Source: Flavobacteriales bacterium
Lineage (GTDB): Bacteria; Bacteroidota; Bacteroidia; Flavobacteriales; Flavobacteriaceae
Direction of reading: 5' to 3'
Assembly: GCA_015494775.1 (NCBI GenBank)
Contig: WGAP01000148.1
Location: forward strand, 1-20,208
Length of the DNA: 20,208 nucleotides
The position numbers were made by a program, and so were the translations under genes. The notes under the pieces were generated by a model, which was not told the origin of the DNA, did not search any database, and was given only the letters and a program-made list of their open reading frames with translations. Positions 7,370 through 14,391 of the stretch are shown here, piece after piece. Numbering within the stretch: the stretch's first letter is position 1; each line of letters opens with the position of its first letter.

Positions 7370-7532
7370 CGGGCTGTCCGCTCATATTCGCCTTGGCGGA
7401 TGCCGTGGTTTTGCGCGGGCGCGCGTGCCGCGCGACCGCGCCCGCCCGTGCGTGGGGCTTCCTCCGGTCGCCTCCGCCGGGCGGAAAACCATCGGCACCG
7501 CCGGCGGCTCATACCGCTCCCATCCCTGGCGC
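7370..7532 (+). repeat. Dispersed intergenic repeat, family 1, copy A
   Basis: This 163-bp stretch aligns along its length with 18671-18835. Both begin CGGGCTGTCCGCTC, share the block GCCCGCCCGTGCGTGGGGCT and the block GTCGCCTCCGCCGGGCGGAA, and end CCGCTCCCATCCCTGGCGC. The parts that differ are short hairpin-forming tracts. No transposase gene is present, so it is a non-autonomous element. Confidence 0.85.
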
Positions 7533-7558
7533 GGGATACCGGTATATTTTGCAATGTA

Positions 7559-7657
7559 TCCCTGACTTTCATCTGTTTTTCATTTATATTATACCTTACT
7601 TTTGACATATTTCCATTTGAAATATCCCTGACTTTTGTTATTTTTGCATAAAAATAT
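7559..7657 (+). repeat. Three 33-bp direct repeats upstream of the DUF4143 ATPase gene
   Basis: Copies begin at 7559, 7592 and 7625, exactly 33 bp apart; any two share 22-23 of 33 positions. The conserved parts are T(C/A)CCT(G/T)ACTTT at unit positions 1-11 and TTTnCAT at 19-25. The array ends 4 bp before the ATG at 7662. A dyad ATATTTC-N5-GAAATAT (7607-7625) crosses the junction of copies 2 and 3. About three helical turns per unit is what one expects of an operator array; autoregulation is inference. Confidence 0.75.
7617..7646 (+). promoter_or_regulatory. Bacteroidota-type promoter for the DUF4143 ATPase gene
   Basis: TTG at 7617-7619, a 19-bp gap, and TATTTTTG at 7639-7646 match TTG-N19-TAnnTTTG. 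The transcript would start around 7653, almost at the ATG (7662). The promoter lies inside the 33-bp repeats. Confidence 0.6.
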
Positions 7658-7661
7658 CTCG

Positions 7662-9026
7662 ATGTATAAAAGACAAATCGACGAAAGACTCCTTGGCTGG
7701 GCGCAAAATCCCCATCACAAACCTTTGATTTTGCGAGGCGCAAGGCAAGTAGGCAAAACAACGGCGGTTAGAAATTTCGCACGAAATTTCGATACCTACA
7801 TTGAATTAAACCTGGACATCGACGAGGAAAAAAGGATTTTCGAAACAAAATCTTCTTTTGATGAACTTATTCAAGCCATATTTTTTCTTAAACAACAACC
7901 CGACAAAAAAGACCGAAAAACACTCATTTTTATCGATGAAATTCAAAATTCACCAAAAGCCGTCAAGCAACTGCGCTATTTTTACGAAAAACGTCCCGAT
8001 TTATATGTCATCGCTGCCGGCTCATTATTGGAAACACTGATTGACAAAGCCATTTCTTTTCCGGTGGGAAGGGTTCAATACCTTTATATGTACCCCTTTT
8101 CGTTTGAGGAATTTTTGTGGACATTCGATAATCCTTCTTACACCGAAGCGCTTCATAAAATTCCTTTCCCCGAATTTGCGCACGAAACATTCATAAAATT
8201 ATTTTCAAAATACGCGTTGGTAGGTGGTATGCCCGAAATAGTATCGCTGTATAGGAATAATAATGATTTGGTTCAACTCAATGAGGTCTATCATTCGCTA
8301 ATTACCGCCTATTTGGACGATGTGGAAAAATATGCCACAACCAAAAAGGAAACGGCCATTATCCGTTTTGTAATCGAAAAAAGTTTTTTTGAAGCGGGAA
8401 AACGTATAAAATTCACCAACTTCGGGCACTCCACCTACCGTTCACAAGTGATAAAAGAAGCTTTGAATTTGTTGGAAAAAGCCCTGATTTTGCGACTTGT
8501 TTATCCTACGACCAAGGTCATCCCGCCCATAGAAGCCAATTTTCGGAAAAGTCCCAAGTTATTTTTGCTCGATACCGGACTTGTAAATTATTTTGCCGGT
8601 TATCAGAAAGAAATATTTGTGTCCAACGACATAACCAATGTTTACGACGGGCTTATAGCCGAACATATCGTGGCACAGGAATTACAGGCATATACCACAG
8701 ACCATTTACACCGGCAGCATTTTTGGACCAGAGAGAAAAAACAATCCACGGCGGAAGTGGATTTTGTTTATCCGTTTGAAGATTTAATCATTCCTATTGA
8801 AGTAAAGGCCGGGAAATCGGGTAGATTGCGTTCTCTTCACCAATTCATTGATTTGGCACCCCACCCCTTTGCCGTTCGTATTTATTCGGGCAAATTTTCC
8901 ATTGAAGAAACGCAAACACTTTCGGGCAAGCCGTTCTATTTGCTGAACTTGCCTTTTTACCTGATTTCCCGCCTCGACGGGTATTTGAGACTGATGATTG
9001 ACAATACTAAGCCGATGCAAGAATAG
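7662..9026 (+). CDS. AAA-type ATPase with C-terminal DUF4143 domain
   Basis: The 454-residue protein starts MYKRQIDERLLGW at the ATG; the upstream TTG at 7635 lies in the promoter and is rejected. Walker A is GARQVGKTT (26-34) and Walker B LIFIDEIQN (D92, E93), followed by the sensor-like VIAAGSLLE. The C-terminal DUF4143 part ends with AEVDFVY...IPIEVKAGKSG, a D...ExK arrangement as in the PD-(D/E)XK nuclease fold. Such proteins are widespread, often in many copies per genome, and their function is not settled; they behave like accessory, mobile genes. It stands alone between two repeat-rich spacers, which fits that view. Family certain, function open. Confidence 0.92.
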   Translation: MYKRQIDERLLGWAQNPHHKPLILRGARQVGKTTAVRNFARNFDTYIELNLDIDEEKRIFETKSSFDELIQAIFFLKQQPDKKDRKTLIFIDEIQNSPKAVKQLRYFYEKRPDLYVIAAGSLLETLIDKAISFPVGRVQYLYMYPFSFEEFLWTFDNPSYTEALHKIPFPEFAHETFIKLFSKYALVGGMPEIVSLYRNNNDLVQLNEVYHSLITAYLDDVEKYATTKKETAIIRFVIEKSFFEAGKRIKFTNFGHSTYRSQVIKEALNLLEKALILRLVYPTTKVIPPIEANFRKSPKLFLLDTGLVNYFAGYQKEIFVSNDITNVYDGLIAEHIVAQELQAYTTDHLHRQHFWTREKKQSTAEVDFVYPFEDLIIPIEVKAGKSGRLRSLHQFIDLAPHPFAVRIYSGKFSIEETQTLSGKPFYLLNLPFYLISRLDGYLRLMIDNTKPMQE

Positions 9027-9070
9027 GTTATTGTGTAGCACCACAAAAATGACATCGAAACGACCGGGAT

Positions 9071-9215
9071 GGCCGGGGCTTCGATACACTCCTCACTACG
9101 TTAGCAGCACTCAGCCGCCTGTTTGTAGGTCATTGAGTGATTTTTGCGTAGCAAAAATTGAATCGAAATGACCGGATGGCCGGGACTTCGATACACCGCG
9201 GCTTCACCGCGGCAC
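9071..9215. repeat. Palindromic repeats, family 2: three copies in alternating orientation
   Basis: Each copy has the core CTTCGATACA, a variable inner palindrome, and CACTCAG. Copies: plus orientation at 9079-9114, minus orientation at 9128-9173, plus orientation at 9186-9209 (last half CACTTAG). The minus copy has outer arms GGTCATT/AATGACC, whereas its relatives at 18842 and 18952 have GGTCGCT/AGCGACC: two paired changes that keep the stem. The inner palindromes also differ but stay complementary (TTTTGCGTAGCAAAA, CCGCGG...CCGCGG). Confidence 0.8.
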
Positions 9216-9240
9216 TTAGCTGTCGGCCTTTTCCCGCGCG

Positions 9241-9456
9241 ATAAATCGCGCGGCCACATTAAAAAAATGTAGCGGAGCGAGACCGAAGGGCTCGCGAAAC
9301 CTGTCCCGCACATTGCGGAGCAATGTCGGGAGCCCGCAGCAGACCGCAGGGCTGATGCGGTAGCGAAGGGAAACAAGGCGCGGATTAATTATGAATTTTG
9401 AATTTTTAATTTTGAATTGATTTTCAATGATTTGCGATTTATTTTTAATAAAAAGC
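9241..9456. repeat. Hairpin-rich spacer with an AT-rich AATTTTGAATT tract
   Basis: No gene is seen between 9027 and 9794. Within 9305-9330 CCCG-C-ACATTGC, loop GGA and GCAATGT-CGGG form a stem with one bulge; further short stems surround GAGACCGAAGG-like sequence. From about 9385 to 9456 the sequence switches to AT-rich with repeats of the type AATTTTGAATT. It appears to be decayed dispersed-repeat sequence. Confidence 0.45.
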
Positions 9457-9690
9457 GCAGGTTCCCGGAGCCGCCGAGGAAACCGAAGGGTTCCGAGGCT
9501 TGCAAGGAGACCATCAGGGCTCCGCAGCATGCGAAGGGAGACAAGCGCGAAGCCGTAGGCGGAGCGCGCCGGCTCCCGAAGCCCGAGGGGAGACAAACGC
9601 GGAGCCGTAAGCGCCGCGTGCCGGCTCCCCGAGCCGCGGAGCAAGACAAGGGGCGCCAGCGCCGCGCGAAGCGCGGGGCCGCCCCCTGCA
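9457..9690. repeat. GC-rich degenerate tandem repeats, period about 52 bp
   Basis: GGGAGACAA followed by (A/G)CGCG(A/G)AGCCGTA recurs at 9536 and 9588, 52 bp apart, and a shortened AGACAA copy follows at 9644. Each unit contains a GCCGGCTCCC block able to pair with the following GGGAG. Earlier, more decayed units contain AAACCGAAGG and GGAGACCATCAGGG. The repeat leaves open frames on both strands, which explains the long spurious frames here. Confidence 0.55.
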
Positions 9691-9764
9691 TACAGAAAAC
9701 CACGAAGGGAAAAAAGGTCAATAAGTGAATACTCCCGTTTTCGGCCCGTGTCGCGAAAAAAAAC

Positions 9765-9772
9765 TAATTTTG
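9765..9772 (+). promoter_or_regulatory. Probable -7 element for pheS-arcC
   Basis: TAATTTTG fits TAnnTTTG and lies 22 bp before the pheS ATG. At the right distance upstream there is TTTTCG (9738-9743) rather than TTG, so the -33 element is imperfect. Confidence 0.5.
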
Positions 9773-9794
9773 TGCGCTGTAACACCGGAATTTT

Positions 9795-10817
9795 ATGTTG
9801 GAAAATATCGAAAAATATTTGCAGGAAGTCGCGGCTTTCGAAAGCAACGACCCGGCCCGGATCGAACAGTTCCGCATCCGTTTTGCGGGACGCAAAGGCA
9901 TTATCAACGAGCTTTTTGCCGCCTTCAAGAACGTGCCCATGGAAGACAAACCGCGTTACGGGCAGTTGCTCAACCGGCTCAAAAAAGCCGTGAGCGAAAA
10001 GGTGGAAACGCTCAAAGCCGCCGCTCAGGAAAGCGGCGCAGCACAAGGCGAGGGGTTGGACGTTACCCGTCCGGGCTATCCCTATCGGCTGGGATCGCGG
10101 CATCCGGTGATGCTGGTGCGCAACCGGATTTTGGACATTTTCCGGCGCATCGGTTTCAACGTGTCCGAAGGGCCCGAAATCGAAGACGACTGGCACAACT
10201 TTACCGCCCTGAACCTGCCCGAATACCATCCGGCGCGCGACATGCAGGATACCTTTTTCGTGCAACTCCATCCCGATTGGCTGCTGCGCACGCATACTTC
10301 GTCGGTGCAAATCCGTTATATGGAAAAACACCGGCCGCCCATCCGCACGGTTTCGCCGGGTCGGGTTTACCGCAACGAGGACGTAAGCGCCCGTTCGCAC
10401 TTGATGTTTCATCAGGTGGAGGGTTTGTATATCGACACCGGCGTTTCCTTTGCCGACTTGAAGCAGACCTTGCTTTATTTTACGCGTGAGATGTTCGGCG
10501 AAAAGTCGCGCATACGTATGCGGCCGTCCTATTTTCCGTTTACCGAACCCAGTGCCGAGGTGGATGTATATTGGGGCCTTGAAACCGAAGAGGATTACCG
10601 GATAACCAAAGGCACGGGTTGGCTCGAAATCATGGGCGCCGGCATGGTGGATCCCAACGTGTTGCGCAATATGGACATCGACCCGGAAAAATTCTCGGGC
10701 TTTGCCTTCGGTATGGGCATTGAGCGGATTGTGATGTTGCTGTATCAAATTCCCGACATCCGCTTGTTGTTTGAAAACGATATGCACTTTTTGGAACAAT
10801 TCAAATCCGTTTTATGA
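9795..10817 (+). CDS. pheS: Phenylalanyl-tRNA synthetase alpha subunit
   Basis: Catalytic subunit of the heterotetrameric class II enzyme that charges tRNA-Phe. The 340-residue length is normal. An N-terminal coiled coil (about residues 1-80, rich in K/E/L) would bind tRNA-Phe; the class II core follows, with motif 2 around residues 190-205 (GRVYRNEDVSARSHLMFHQVEG) and motif 3 around 302-312 (GFAFGMGIERIVML). FTEPSAEVDVYW is another family block. The start MLENIEKYLQEVAAFES matches the family. pheT is not adjacent, as is common in Bacteroidota. Its TGA overlaps the ATG of arcC. Confidence 0.98.
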   Translation: MLENIEKYLQEVAAFESNDPARIEQFRIRFAGRKGIINELFAAFKNVPMEDKPRYGQLLNRLKKAVSEKVETLKAAAQESGAAQGEGLDVTRPGYPYRLGSRHPVMLVRNRILDIFRRIGFNVSEGPEIEDDWHNFTALNLPEYHPARDMQDTFFVQLHPDWLLRTHTSSVQIRYMEKHRPPIRTVSPGRVYRNEDVSARSHLMFHQVEGLYIDTGVSFADLKQTLLYFTREMFGEKSRIRMRPSYFPFTEPSAEVDVYWGLETEEDYRITKGTGWLEIMGAGMVDPNVLRNMDIDPEKFSGFAFGMGIERIVMLLYQIPDIRLLFENDMHFLEQFKSVL

Positions 10818-11767
10818 GTGGCGGAAAGGTAGCCGTGGTGGCATTGGGCGGCAATGCGCTCAGCGGACCGGGCGACGACGGAAGCATCCGAAGCATGCGG
10901 CGGCATGTGCGCCGTGCGGTGGAGGCCTTGTTCGGACTGCGTCAACAGGGTTATCGCTTGGTTATTACGCACGGCAACGGTCCGCAGGTGGGCGCACAAC
11001 TTTTGAAAAACGATGCCGGCAAGCAGATTTATCATATTCCGGCCTATCCTTTGGATGTCTTGGTGGCCGATACCCAAGGCGAAATCGGTTATTTGATCGA
11101 AAGCGAGTGGCGTAATTTGTTGCGCGAAAAAAAGCGGGATGCACGGGTGGCGGCCCAGGTGAGCATGATCGAAGTGGATCCGTCGGATCCGGCCTTTGCT
11201 CATCCGGTTAAGCGCGTAGGAAAAACCTATTACGACGAGGAGGAAGTCCGCCGCCTGGAACGGGAAAAATCCTGGCAATTTCTCCAAGAGACCAAAAACG
11301 GCCGCACCGGTTGGCGCCGGGTGGTGCCTTCGCCCGTGCCGCAGGCGGTGGTGAATGCCGATGCGCTACGCGCATTGTTGGAAGCGGGTTTCGATATTAT
11401 TGCCGGCGGGGGCGGCGGCATTCCCGTAAGCCGCGACGGGCGGGGATTGTTACAACCCGTGGAAGCGGTGATCGACAAGGATTTGACATCGGCCCTGATG
11501 GCGCGCACCCTGAAAGCCGGCCGCTTGATCATCCTGACCGACGTGTCGCAGGTTTACCTGAACTATGGCAAACCCGGCCAAAAAGCCATTGACCGGGTAA
11601 GTGTGGATGAATTGGAGGAATATATTGACCAAGGGCAATTCGGTGCCGGCAATATGTTGCCCAAAATTCGCGCCGCCATGGATTTTGCACGACGTAGCGG
11701 AAATCCGGCCGTAATTACCGACTTCGAAGGATTGAGCCGGGAAGGCGGGACACAAATATGGCCCTAG
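10814..11767 (+). CDS. arcC: Carbamate kinase
   Basis: Transfers phosphate between carbamoyl phosphate and ADP, giving ATP in fermentative arginine or purine breakdown, or forming carbamoyl phosphate in reverse. The 317-residue product has the amino-acid-kinase fold with VALGGNALSGPGDD at the N-terminus, THGNGPQVG, the carbamate-kinase insert around RRVVPSPVPQAVV, IAGGGGGIPVSRDG, VIDKDLTSALMA, and LTDVSQVYLNYGKPGQKAI. It overlaps pheS by ATGA and is therefore translated from the same message; no arcA or arcB is in the window, so the pathway cannot be inferred from context. It converges on creD with only 27 bp between, without a clear terminator. Confidence 0.96.
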   Translation: MSGGKVAVVALGGNALSGPGDDGSIRSMRRHVRRAVEALFGLRQQGYRLVITHGNGPQVGAQLLKNDAGKQIYHIPAYPLDVLVADTQGEIGYLIESEWRNLLREKKRDARVAAQVSMIEVDPSDPAFAHPVKRVGKTYYDEEEVRRLEREKSWQFLQETKNGRTGWRRVVPSPVPQAVVNADALRALLEAGFDIIAGGGGGIPVSRDGRGLLQPVEAVIDKDLTSALMARTLKAGRLIILTDVSQVYLNYGKPGQKAIDRVSVDELEEYIDQGQFGAGNMLPKIRAAMDFARRSGNPAVITDFEGLSREGGTQIWP

Positions 11768-11794
11768 GGAGCATCCCGCCGGCTCGCCGATGGC

Positions 11795-13156
11795 TTAATC
11801 CCAACGTATGCGGCGCGAAAAATACATGATCACCGCCACAATGATAAACAAACCGATACTGCCTACCAGCAGGGCATAGTCCTGCAAACTTACAATGGTG
11901 TAAATATAGGTGTAAAGCAGTCCCAAACCCAGCAATATTTGTGCGGCGAAACGCTTGGAATGCAACACCGAACGGGCATACCAACCGATAAGACCCACCG
12001 TGGCGACGGCCGAAACGGCATAGGCGGCGCCAAAATTCCATTGCTCGGAAATGGATAACAACAAAGTGTAGAAAACCACCAATGCCAGGCCTACCAGGAA
12101 ATAATGAAAAACATGCACCGGAACCCGGGCGGTTTGTTGGATGATAAAAAAGAGCATAAAGGTCAGGAATATGATGAGATAGGCATATTTGGCCGCCCGT
12201 TTGGTTTTGTGATAATGATCCACGGGAATAAGCAAGCGGACGCCCAAATGATGTTGTTTCATATTGTCCATATCGATTTGGTAGTCATAAACGGTTTTGA
12301 ACGGACGTTGGTATTCGATAATTTTCCATTGCGCATTGAATCCTTGGTTGTCGGGGAGGATTTCGGGGGAATTGTCGGGTAGAAATTCACCCGTAAAAGA
12401 AGGATGCGGCCAATCGGATTGCATGCTCACCCGGGTTGTCTTGCCCAAAGGAACGAGGTTGAGTTCACGACTGCCTTTCAAGGTAAAGTTTATGCTAAAT
12501 CGGATTTCGGCGGATTGTTCAAAGGGATTTCGTCCCAAGGGTTTTGTGGCGAAAACCGGTTTGGTGGTTAGCAAATGTTTGTCTTCGTCCGGTAGGAAGT
12601 CGATTTTTTGTTGTCCCGGTAATTCGATGGACACTTTTTCGGTAAGGTTGCGTCCGTTGGAAACGACGAATTCCCATCGCGCGCTTTTCCAAAGGATGTC
12701 TTGCGGAAGTATGTATTTACCCGCCAAATATGGGCGTTTGAAACTCCCGGTCAGGGCGGTTTCGGAACGGAACACCACGGCCCGGTAAATACCCTTGTGG
12801 CGGGTGGTAGTTTGGATGTTTGCCTTTATGTGCAGGTCTTGGGGCAAGATGTAGAAATAACGAATGCCCTTGAAAACGCGCACTTTTTCACCTTTGGAAT
12901 TGGTTTGGGTTACATGATACCGATAGGGTATTTTCAAAATAGGGCCAGCGAGTGTTACCGGCCCGCCCCAGGCACGGTCGATTTCGTGGGAGGCCTGTTC
13001 TTTGTTGTTTTGACGTTCGTCGATAAGCCAACTTACATAGGCCATGGGAATCATTAATACCAGGGTAAGCATCCCCAGGACGACCAAACGAAAACCGGTG
13101 GACTCCTTCACGTTTTTTTTCGTTTGTTGCGGTTGCGTGTTTTGAGTTTGATTCAT
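11795..13156 (-). CDS. creD: CreD-family inner membrane protein
   Basis: A 453-residue protein with one N-terminal membrane helix (FRLVVLGMLTLVLMIPMAYV), a large periplasmic domain of about 280 residues with GPVTLAGPILKIPY and family-typical blocks, and about six C-terminal helices including VPVHVFHYFLVGLALVVFYT, the CreD signature. In E. coli CreD belongs to the CreBC regulon and affects envelope behaviour and beta-lactam tolerance; its biochemical activity is unknown. Here there is no CreBC, but a winged-helix gene directly upstream. I choose the ATG at 13154-13156 (MNQTQN); a start at 13210 would run through the CTTTG-N5-CAAAG dyad. The last gene of its unit. Confidence 0.9.
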   Translation of the reverse strand: MNQTQNTQPQQTKKNVKESTGFRLVVLGMLTLVLMIPMAYVSWLIDERQNNKEQASHEIDRAWGGPVTLAGPILKIPYRYHVTQTNSKGEKVRVFKGIRYFYILPQDLHIKANIQTTTRHKGIYRAVVFRSETALTGSFKRPYLAGKYILPQDILWKSARWEFVVSNGRNLTEKVSIELPGQQKIDFLPDEDKHLLTTKPVFATKPLGRNPFEQSAEIRFSINFTLKGSRELNLVPLGKTTRVSMQSDWPHPSFTGEFLPDNSPEILPDNQGFNAQWKIIEYQRPFKTVYDYQIDMDNMKQHHLGVRLLIPVDHYHKTKRAAKYAYLIIFLTFMLFFIIQQTARVPVHVFHYFLVGLALVVFYTLLLSISEQWNFGAAYAVSAVATVGLIGWYARSVLHSKRFAAQILLGLGLLYTYIYTIVSLQDYALLVGSIGLFIIVAVIMYFSRRIRWD

Positions 13157-13184
13157 AATAACGGATTTTATGGTTTTAAAAGTT

Positions 13185-13199
13185 CTTTGTTTTTCAAAG
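13185..13199 (-). promoter_or_regulatory. Dyad operator upstream of creD
   Basis: CTTTG-TTTTT-CAAAG, lying between the regulator gene and creD, 28 bp before the creD ATG. The same arms with the same 5-bp gap precede the first gene of the unit at 14138-14152. On the minus strand the site is embedded in TTTACTTTG, close to a -7 element. Confidence 0.6.
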
Positions 13200-13215
13200 T
13201 AAATAATCAAAAAAA

Positions 13216-13518
13216 TTATTCCTTTTGCCGTTTGATCAAATTTTCCAATGCTTCGATATGTTTTTCGAAGGCCTTGCGTCCGCTTTCGGTTGCTTGGTAG
13301 GCGGTGTGGGGTTTACGGCCGAGAAAACTTTTGTGCACGCTGATGTATCCCGCTTTTTCGAGGGCTTTGAGATGGCTGGCCAAATTGCCGTCGGTTACTT
13401 CCAACAAACGTTTGAGCGTATTGAAATCCATTTGCTCATTGACCATGAGCATACTCATAATACCCAAACGGATTTTGTTGGAAAAAATCTTGTTGATATG
13501 CCGGAAAATATCTTTCAT
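13216..13518 (-). CDS. Winged-helix DNA-binding regulator (HTH_34 type, MarR/ArsR-like)
   Basis: A 100-residue protein made of a single winged-helix domain: FSNKIRLGIMSMLMVNEQ, then MDFNTLKRLLEVTDGNLASHLKALEKAGYI as the helix-turn-helix with recognition helix, then the wing SVHKSFLGRKPHTAYQAT, and a C-terminal helix for dimerisation (GRKAFEKHIEALENLIKRQ). No metal- or ligand-binding cysteines are seen. It resembles the small winged-helix regulators found with membrane proteins in Bacteroidota. Its ATG overlaps the stop of the membrane-protein gene (ATGA). It probably binds the two dyads at 13185 and 14137 and represses its own unit and creD; this is inference from position. Confidence 0.88.
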   Translation of the reverse strand: MKDIFRHINKIFSNKIRLGIMSMLMVNEQMDFNTLKRLLEVTDGNLASHLKALEKAGYISVHKSFLGRKPHTAYQATESGRKAFEKHIEALENLIKRQKE

Positions 13519-14126
13519 GCCTTGGGCGCAGGGTTTCTATCGTATTTGAAATAAAGCCAAATTCCCATAATGATATGAAGTATGCCGAAGCCGAAGGCCC
13601 AACCGACCAATCCGTAGTAGGGGAAGAACAATGCTACCAATCCGGTCAGGATTTCCAAAATGCCGAAATAATAAATATCGGCGTAGGTGTAACGCGCAGC
13701 GGCCACCATCGATAAACCGTAGAAAACCAATGTGGCGGAAGCCACAACGGTGTAGTAGCCGTTCAGGATTAAGCCCGCACCGAACAATCCGCCGGTTAGC
13801 AAGGGTAAGGCGGCCGCCCGTATCATGTTCCACAGGGCCGGATCCCAAAAACTTTCGCCATGGCGCCGCGCCTTGCGATAGGCAAAATATACGGCGGTTC
13901 CCACAGCCAATACCAAGGTGGCAAGCGCAATACCGGCCAATTGCATCAATTCCGTTCTTGTTCCAATATGCGCACCGGACAATATATGCCACGCCCACCA
14001 AGCGGCTATCAAGGCGTAAGAACCGACCAAAATTCCGCTCAATCCGCTGATAGAAAGAAATTTGGACGAGCGAAACATCATTCGTTTGATTTCTTGCAGG
14101 TCTTCCAAATAATGTTGTGTATTCAT
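13515..14126 (-). CDS. Six-helix integral membrane protein of the regulator-creD unit
   Basis: From the ATG at 14124-14126 (MNTQHYLEDLQEIKRMMFRSS) the product has 203 residues; the longer frame from 14183 would read through the palindrome at 14137-14153 and is rejected. After an amphipathic N-terminus there are about six hydrophobic segments, including GLSGILVGSYALIAAWWAWHIL, LAGIALATLVLAVGTAVYFAY, LLTGGLFGAGLILNGYY, a segment near VFYGLSMVAAARYTYA, ILEILTGLVALFFPYYGLVG and FGFGILHIIMGIWLYF. I recognise no named family; similar proteins precede winged-helix regulators in Bacteroidota. A transport or sensing role is possible but not shown by any motif. Confidence 0.8.
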   Translation of the reverse strand: MNTQHYLEDLQEIKRMMFRSSKFLSISGLSGILVGSYALIAAWWAWHILSGAHIGTRTELMQLAGIALATLVLAVGTAVYFAYRKARRHGESFWDPALWNMIRAAALPLLTGGLFGAGLILNGYYTVVASATLVFYGLSMVAAARYTYADIYYFGILEILTGLVALFFPYYGLVGWAFGFGILHIIMGIWLYFKYDRNPAPKA

Positions 14127-14136
14127 ATCGAAAAGA

Positions 14137-14153
14137 ACTTTGCATTGCAAAGT
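14137..14153 (-). promoter_or_regulatory. Perfect 17-bp palindromic operator of the membrane protein-regulator unit
   Basis: ACTTTGCA-T-TGCAAAGT, 10 bp before the ATG of the membrane-protein gene. On the minus strand it overlaps TTACTTTG, one base away from the TAnnTTTG -7 consensus, so a bound protein would block initiation. Shares CTTTG-N5-CAAAG with the site before creD. Confidence 0.7.
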
Positions 14154-14279
14154 AATAAAATTTTTTTCATTTGACCAAAACAAATTTTACAGGTTGATTG
14201 TCCGGAAAAAATTTTAGCATAAAGATTTTGTATAAATCGGCATTTTGGAGAAATAAAATATCATAGGAATTATTCGATT

Positions 14280-14329
14280 TTGTTTTAAAAATAATTGTTA
14301 TAATTGCAGTGTGATTCCGGTTCCGGAAT
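14280..14329 (+). promoter_or_regulatory. Tentative rho promoter and leader hairpin
   Basis: TTG (14280-14282) and TATAATTG (14299-14306, seven of eight consensus bases) are 16 bp apart, slightly short. Just behind lies ATTCCGG-TT-CCGGAAT (14314-14329). The leader to the rho ATG would be about 80 nt, room for the autoregulation common in rho genes, but no specific element is recognised. Confidence 0.35.
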
Positions 14330-14391
14330 TTATTCCCCTTCAATTTCCCGTTGATTTATGATTTTCCCTTCAAAGTATTAAACATAGCACG

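Noticed and set aside
7559..7657. CRISPR-like array
   Set aside because: The 33-bp units are contiguous with no spacers, are only about two-thirds identical, and no cas gene is nearby.
7196..7761. Frames of 94-151 codons on both strands in the GC-rich spacer
   Set aside because: They follow the dispersed repeat; the repeated KVRD-like peptides on the minus strand only reflect the 33-bp DNA repeats.
9071..9690. Insertion sequence
   Set aside because: No transposase frame, no terminal inverted repeats bounding the block and no target duplication could be found; repeats are non-autonomous.
9216..10799. 527-codon open frame on the minus strand
   Set aside because: It lies antisense to pheS and continues into non-coding repeats; its composition (H/F/V-rich, then repeats) is a shadow of pheS codon bias.
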